From: Rhizobium sp. BG4
GTDB taxonomy: Bacteria > Pseudomonadota > Alphaproteobacteria > Rhizobiales > Rhizobiaceae
Assembly (NCBI RefSeq): GCF_016864575.1
Contig: NZ_CP044126.1
Location: forward strand, 1,240,001-1,304,000
Length of the DNA: 64,000 nucleotides
Reading direction: 5' to 3'
Shown piece after piece: positions 60,991 through 64,000 of this stretch. The translations under genes and the position numbers were made by a program. Numbering within the stretch: the first letter of the stretch is position 1; every line of letters starts with the position of its first letter. The notes under the pieces are model-generated. The model did no database searches. It saw only the letters and a list, made by a program, of their open reading frames with translations, and had not been told where the DNA came from.

Positions 60991-62358
60991 ATGGCAAATC
61001 CCAGAATTACGTTCATCGGAGCTGGCTCCACCGTTTTCATGAAGAACATCGTCGGCGACATCCTGCAGCGCCCGGCGCTGTCGGGCGCCACGATCGCGCT
61101 GATGGACATCAATCCGCAGCGCCTCGAAGAGAGTGCCATCGTCGTCAACAAGCTGATCTCGACGCTGGGTGTTAGCGCCAAGGCAGAGACCTATTCGGAT
61201 CAGCGCAAGGCGCTGGCCGGCGCCAATTTCGTCGTCGTCGCCTTCCAGATTGGTGGCTATGAGCCCTGCACGGTGACCGATTTCGAAGTGCCGAAGAAAT
61301 ACGGCCTGCGCCAGACGATCGCGGATACGCTCGGCGTCGGCGGCATCATGCGCGGTCTGCGCACCGTGCCGCACCTCTGGAAGATCTGCGAGGACATGCT
61401 CGCGGTCTGCCCCGAGGCGATCATGCTGCAGTATGTGAACCCGATGGCGATCAATACCTGGGCGATTTCGGAGAAGTACCCGACGATCAAGCAGGTCGGC
61501 CTCTGCCACTCGGTGCAGGGCACGGCGATGGAGCTCGCCCATGACCTCGATATCCCCTACGAGGAAATCCGCTACCGCTCGGCCGGCATCAACCACATGG
61601 CCTTCTACCTGAAATTCGAGCATCGCCAGCCCGATGGCTCCTATCGCGACCTCTACCCGGATCTGGTGCGCGGCTACCGCGAGGGCCGGGCGCCGAAGCC
61701 CGGCTGGAACCCGCGCTGCCCGAACAAGGTGCGCTACGAGATGCTGACCCGCCTCGGCTATTTCGTCACCGAGAGCTCGGAGCATTTTGCCGAATACACG
61801 CCCTATTTCATCAAGGAAGGCCGCGAGGACCTGATCGAGAAGTTCGGCATCCCGCTCGACGAATATCCGAAGCGCTGCATCGAGCAGATCGAACGCTGGA
61901 AGGGCCAGGCCGAGACCTACCGCTCAGCCAACACGATCGAGGTCAAGCAGTCGAAGGAATATGCCTCCTCGATCATCAACTCGGTCTGGACCGGCGAGCC
62001 CTCGGTCATCTACGGCAATGTCCGCAACAATGGCTGCATCACCTCGCTGCCGGAAAATTGCGCGGCCGAAGTGCCCTGCCTTGTCGATGCGTCCGGTATC
62101 CAGCCGACCTATATCGGCGCCCTGCCGCCGCAGCTTACGGCGCTGATGCGCACCAATATCAACGTCCAGGAACTGACGGTTCAGGCGCTGATGACGGAAA
62201 ATCGCGAGCACATCTACCACGCCGCGATGATGGACCCGCATACGGCGGCCGAGCTTGATCTCGACCAGATCTGGTCGCTGGTCGACGATCTCCTCGTTGC
62301 CCATGGCGACTGGCTGCCGGAATGGGCACGCGGCGGCCGCAAGGTCCGCGCCGCCTGA
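60991..62358 (+). CDS. agaL2: GH4 alpha-galactosidase
   Basis: 455 residues, family 4. Rossmann motif GAGSTVF (10-16), metal ligands Cys172 (GLCHSVQGTA) and His202 (SAGINHMAFY), and QYVNPMAINTWA. The length equals that of MelA of E. coli (about 450). It starts 22 bases after agpD with GGAGG upstream and closes the operon at the terminator at 62365. It differs clearly from agaL1, so the pair is an old duplication or two independent acquisitions, perhaps with different substrate ranges. No signal peptide. Confidence 0.93.
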   Translation: MANPRITFIGAGSTVFMKNIVGDILQRPALSGATIALMDINPQRLEESAIVVNKLISTLGVSAKAETYSDQRKALAGANFVVVAFQIGGYEPCTVTDFEVPKKYGLRQTIADTLGVGGIMRGLRTVPHLWKICEDMLAVCPEAIMLQYVNPMAINTWAISEKYPTIKQVGLCHSVQGTAMELAHDLDIPYEEIRYRSAGINHMAFYLKFEHRQPDGSYRDLYPDLVRGYREGRAPKPGWNPRCPNKVRYEMLTRLGYFVTESSEHFAEYTPYFIKEGREDLIEKFGIPLDEYPKRCIEQIERWKGQAETYRSANTIEVKQSKEYASSIINSVWTGEPSVIYGNVRNNGCITSLPENCAAEVPCLVDASGIQPTYIGALPPQLTALMRTNINVQELTVQALMTENREHIYHAAMMDPHTAAELDLDQIWSLVDDLLVAHGDWLPEWARGGRKVRAA

Positions 62359-62364
62359 TCGAAT

Positions 62365-62394
62365 GACCGGCGCTGGCGGATGTCAGCGCCGGTC
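62365..62394 (+). terminator. terminator hairpin of the agp operon
   Basis: GACCGGCGCTG (62365-62375) / CAGCGCCGGTC (62384-62394), perfect 11-base stem with an 8-base loop, 6 bases after the agaL2 stop. The T run is poor. Confidence 0.7.
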
Positions 62395-62479
62395 CTGCTC
62401 TTGACGGGAGGCGACAAAGCATCTCGTATGGCTACATTAGCCATGTGATGGCGGCGCTGCTTGATGGCGCCGGAACCAG

Positions 62480-63424
62480 ATGAAGGCAGTGAGGCAGTCA
62501 TCACCGCGTTGGTTGGCGCTCTTCGCAGCGGTTCTCGCTGCATGGTCGCCGGCCCCATCGGCTTTCGCGGCGGGCGAGCCGGAAGGACCGGCGCCTGCCG
62601 GATGCCTCTATACCCGCTCGGCGTCCGGAACGGGCGAGACGCTCTGTATCCGCAAGGACAGCTTCAACCGCGATCTCTGCAGTGCCATCGAGCGCTCCGC
62701 CGCCGATTTCGAGCTGCCGCCGGACTATTTCGCGCGGCTGATCTGGCGCGAGAGCCGGTTTCGCGCCGATGCGCTGAGCTACAAGGGTGCGGAGGGGATC
62801 GCCCAGTTCATGCCGGGTACGGCGAAGCTGCGCGGTCTTCAAAACAGCTACGATGTTCTGGAGGCGCTGCAGAAATCAGCGGAATATCTCGACGAGTTGC
62901 GTGACCGCTTCGGCAATCTCGGCCTGGCCGCGGCCGCCTATAATGCCGGCGAGAACAGACTTGCGAGCTATCTCGGCGGCGGTGGCCTGCCGTCGGAGAC
63001 CCGCGCCTATGTCATCGGCATCACCTCGCACAGTGTCGAGGACTGGAAGGGCGAGCCGCCGGAGATCGCGGCCCCCGCGCTCGACAAGACCAAGACCTTC
63101 CTCGAAAGCTGCGTTGCCCTTGCCGAAAGCCGGAAGCTGCGCGAACCCGTCTGGCAGAACGAGGGAACCTGGATGCCCTGGGGCGTACAGCTGGCCGCCC
63201 ATGCCAATCCCGATGCGGCGCGCCGCCTGTTCATGGCAGCCGTCGAACGGCTGCCGGCGCCGCTCAACGCCGAACAGCCGCTGATCATGCGCCAGCGCGA
63301 CCGCAGTTTCGGCTTCCGCCCGCGCTATGTAACGCGCATCGCCCGCCAGACCCGCGCCGAGGCCGATCAGCTCTGCGCCGAAATCCGCAAGAACAACGGC
63401 ACCTGCCTCGTCTTTCGCAACTGA
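62480..63424 (+). CDS. lytic transglycosylase, SLT type
   Basis: 314 residues. N-terminal signal peptide (RWLALFAAVLAAWSPAPSAF, cut near AFAAG). Residues 75-190 form the SLT domain: LPPDYFARLIWRESRFRADA with the catalytic Glu91, GAEGIAQFMPGTAK and LAAAAYNAGENRL, the three hallmark motifs. It cleaves peptidoglycan glycan strands with 1,6-anhydromuramic acid formation, in the periplasm. The C-terminal 120 residues are unlike the soluble SLT70 tail. The last segment, TRAEADQLCAEIRKNNGTC, looks like a SPOR-like fragment. Single gene between the agp operon and msrB. Confidence 0.9.
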   Translation: MKAVRQSSPRWLALFAAVLAAWSPAPSAFAAGEPEGPAPAGCLYTRSASGTGETLCIRKDSFNRDLCSAIERSAADFELPPDYFARLIWRESRFRADALSYKGAEGIAQFMPGTAKLRGLQNSYDVLEALQKSAEYLDELRDRFGNLGLAAAAYNAGENRLASYLGGGGLPSETRAYVIGITSHSVEDWKGEPPEIAAPALDKTKTFLESCVALAESRKLREPVWQNEGTWMPWGVQLAAHANPDAARRLFMAAVERLPAPLNAEQPLIMRQRDRSFGFRPRYVTRIARQTRAEADQLCAEIRKNNGTCLVFRN

Positions 63425-63584
63425 GCCCCGCAGATACGTTGTGATACAAAGTTTAGCCTTGGTATGACCTGACAAACTGTGAGGCGGATGCCTATATAGC
63501 GCTTAACGATCCGCCACCCTCGTCCAGTCCCGATCCCACGTTTGCGGACGCTGGTGCAGGCGATCGATCGCTAGGAGAAGCAAC

Positions 63585-64000
63585 ATGCAGCACTATCAGA
63601 AGAGTGCCGACGCCATCGCCAAGCTGACGCCGGAACAGTACCGCGTGACACAGCAGTCCGGCACCGAACGGCCCGGCACCGGCGAATATCTCGATAACAA
63701 GGCGCCCGGCATCTACGTCGACATCGTGTCCGGCGAGCCGCTCTTTGCCTCGTCCGACAAGTATGAATCCGGCTGCGGCTGGCCGAGCTTTACCAAGCCG
63801 GTCGAGCCCGCCAATGTCGCGGAACTCACCGACGTCTCGCACGGCATGGTTCGCACCGAAGTGCGCTCCAGCCACGGCGACAGCCATCTCGGGCACGTCT
63901 TCCCCGATGGCCCGCGCGATCGAGGCGGCCTGCGCTATTGCATCAACTCGGCATCGCTCCGCTTCGTCCATCGCGACAGCATGGAAGCAGAAGGTTATGG
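63585..64000 (+). CDS. msrB: peptide methionine sulfoxide reductase B, truncated at window end
   Basis: The frame starts at ATG 63585 (AGGAGA upstream) and is still open at the last base of the window, so the 3' end is missing. The 139 residues present show MsrB motifs: SGCGWPSFTKP (Cys64, resolving), RSSHGDSHLGHVFPDGP and RYCINSASLRF (Cys119, catalytic). The CxxC pairs that bind zinc in many MsrB proteins are absent (YVDIVSGEPLF in place of CxxCG). It reduces the R-form of methionine sulfoxide in oxidised proteins. No signal peptide. Confidence 0.95.
   Translation, partial: MQHYQKSADAIAKLTPEQYRVTQQSGTERPGTGEYLDNKAPGIYVDIVSGEPLFASSDKYESGCGWPSFTKPVEPANVAELTDVSHGMVRTEVRSSHGDSHLGHVFPDGPRDRGGLRYCINSASLRFVHRDSMEAEGY

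Noticed and set aside
53355..62358. agaL1 and agaL2 as a recent tandem duplication
   Set aside because: Length (488 versus 455) and sequence differ throughout; only fold and metal-site motifs are shared.
1..64000. CRISPR arrays, tRNA or rRNA genes, transposases, prophage
   Set aside because: No regularly spaced repeats, cloverleaf-like CCA-terminal segments, or integrase/transposase motifs were found by reading.

Overview
The window reads as a piece of an alphaproteobacterial (Rhizobiaceae, most likely Rhizobium) genome. It is GC-rich with strong third-position bias. It carries the AraC/GH4/ABC alpha-galactoside operon layout known from Sinorhizobium meliloti (agpT-agaL1-agpABCD-agaL2) and palindromic intergenic elements of the type common in Rhizobium. 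No tRNA, rRNA, CRISPR array, prophage or transposase was seen. Species and replicon are inference.

Layout. 0.1-19.5 kb is a mosaic of short housekeeping and stress units: superoxide dismutase, an FMN-binding oxidase-like protein, a methyltransferase, a HAF-repeat autotransporter, a TetR regulator divergent from an orphan TRAP binding protein, an aldo/keto reductase, an ABC exporter, AraC/SDR and WYL/LysE divergent pairs, a stand-alone DnaB-like ATPase, two c-type cytochromes and a HicAB toxin-antitoxin pair. From 19.5 kb onward the window is dominated by carbon-uptake modules, each with its own regulator. They are: (i) 19.6-25.8 kb, GntR + mannonate dehydratase (uxuA) divergent from an ABC importer; (ii) 25.8-33.3 kb, an amino-acid permease, a GntR regulator and a PotABCD-like importer ending in a hydantoin/Asp-Glu racemase; (iii) 33.4-36.6 kb, cytoplasmic GH15 glucoamylase + ROK glucokinase; (iv) 39.7-46.7 kb, GH51 arabinofuranosidase + sugar ABC importer + ArsR-HTH regulator; (v) 46.8-52.2 kb, TetR + M14 carboxypeptidase + orphan peptide-type binding protein + hydratase + SDR; (vi) 52.3-62.4 kb, the agp alpha-galactoside operon. 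A lytic transglycosylase and a truncated msrB close the window.

The modules share a logic: a dedicated regulator, a high-affinity importer and one or two cytoplasmic enzymes that start catabolism of the imported compound. The catabolic glycosidases (GH15, GH51, two GH4) all lack signal peptides, so oligosaccharides appear to be imported before cleavage.

Points worth attention: two genes (an ABC binding protein at 21.7 kb and an M16 peptidase at 36.6 kb) are each broken by a single missing base in a short G/C run, and a third (11.4-12.1 kb) probably is. Every binding-protein gene of an ABC or TRAP type is followed at once by a strong hairpin. Several divergent promoters carry clear palindromes or tandem repeats that look like regulator operators. 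No wholly new multi-gene system could be demonstrated. The best candidates for undescribed biology are the DnaB-like mini-ATPase, the TetR/M14/hydratase module and the repeat-flanked regulator sites.
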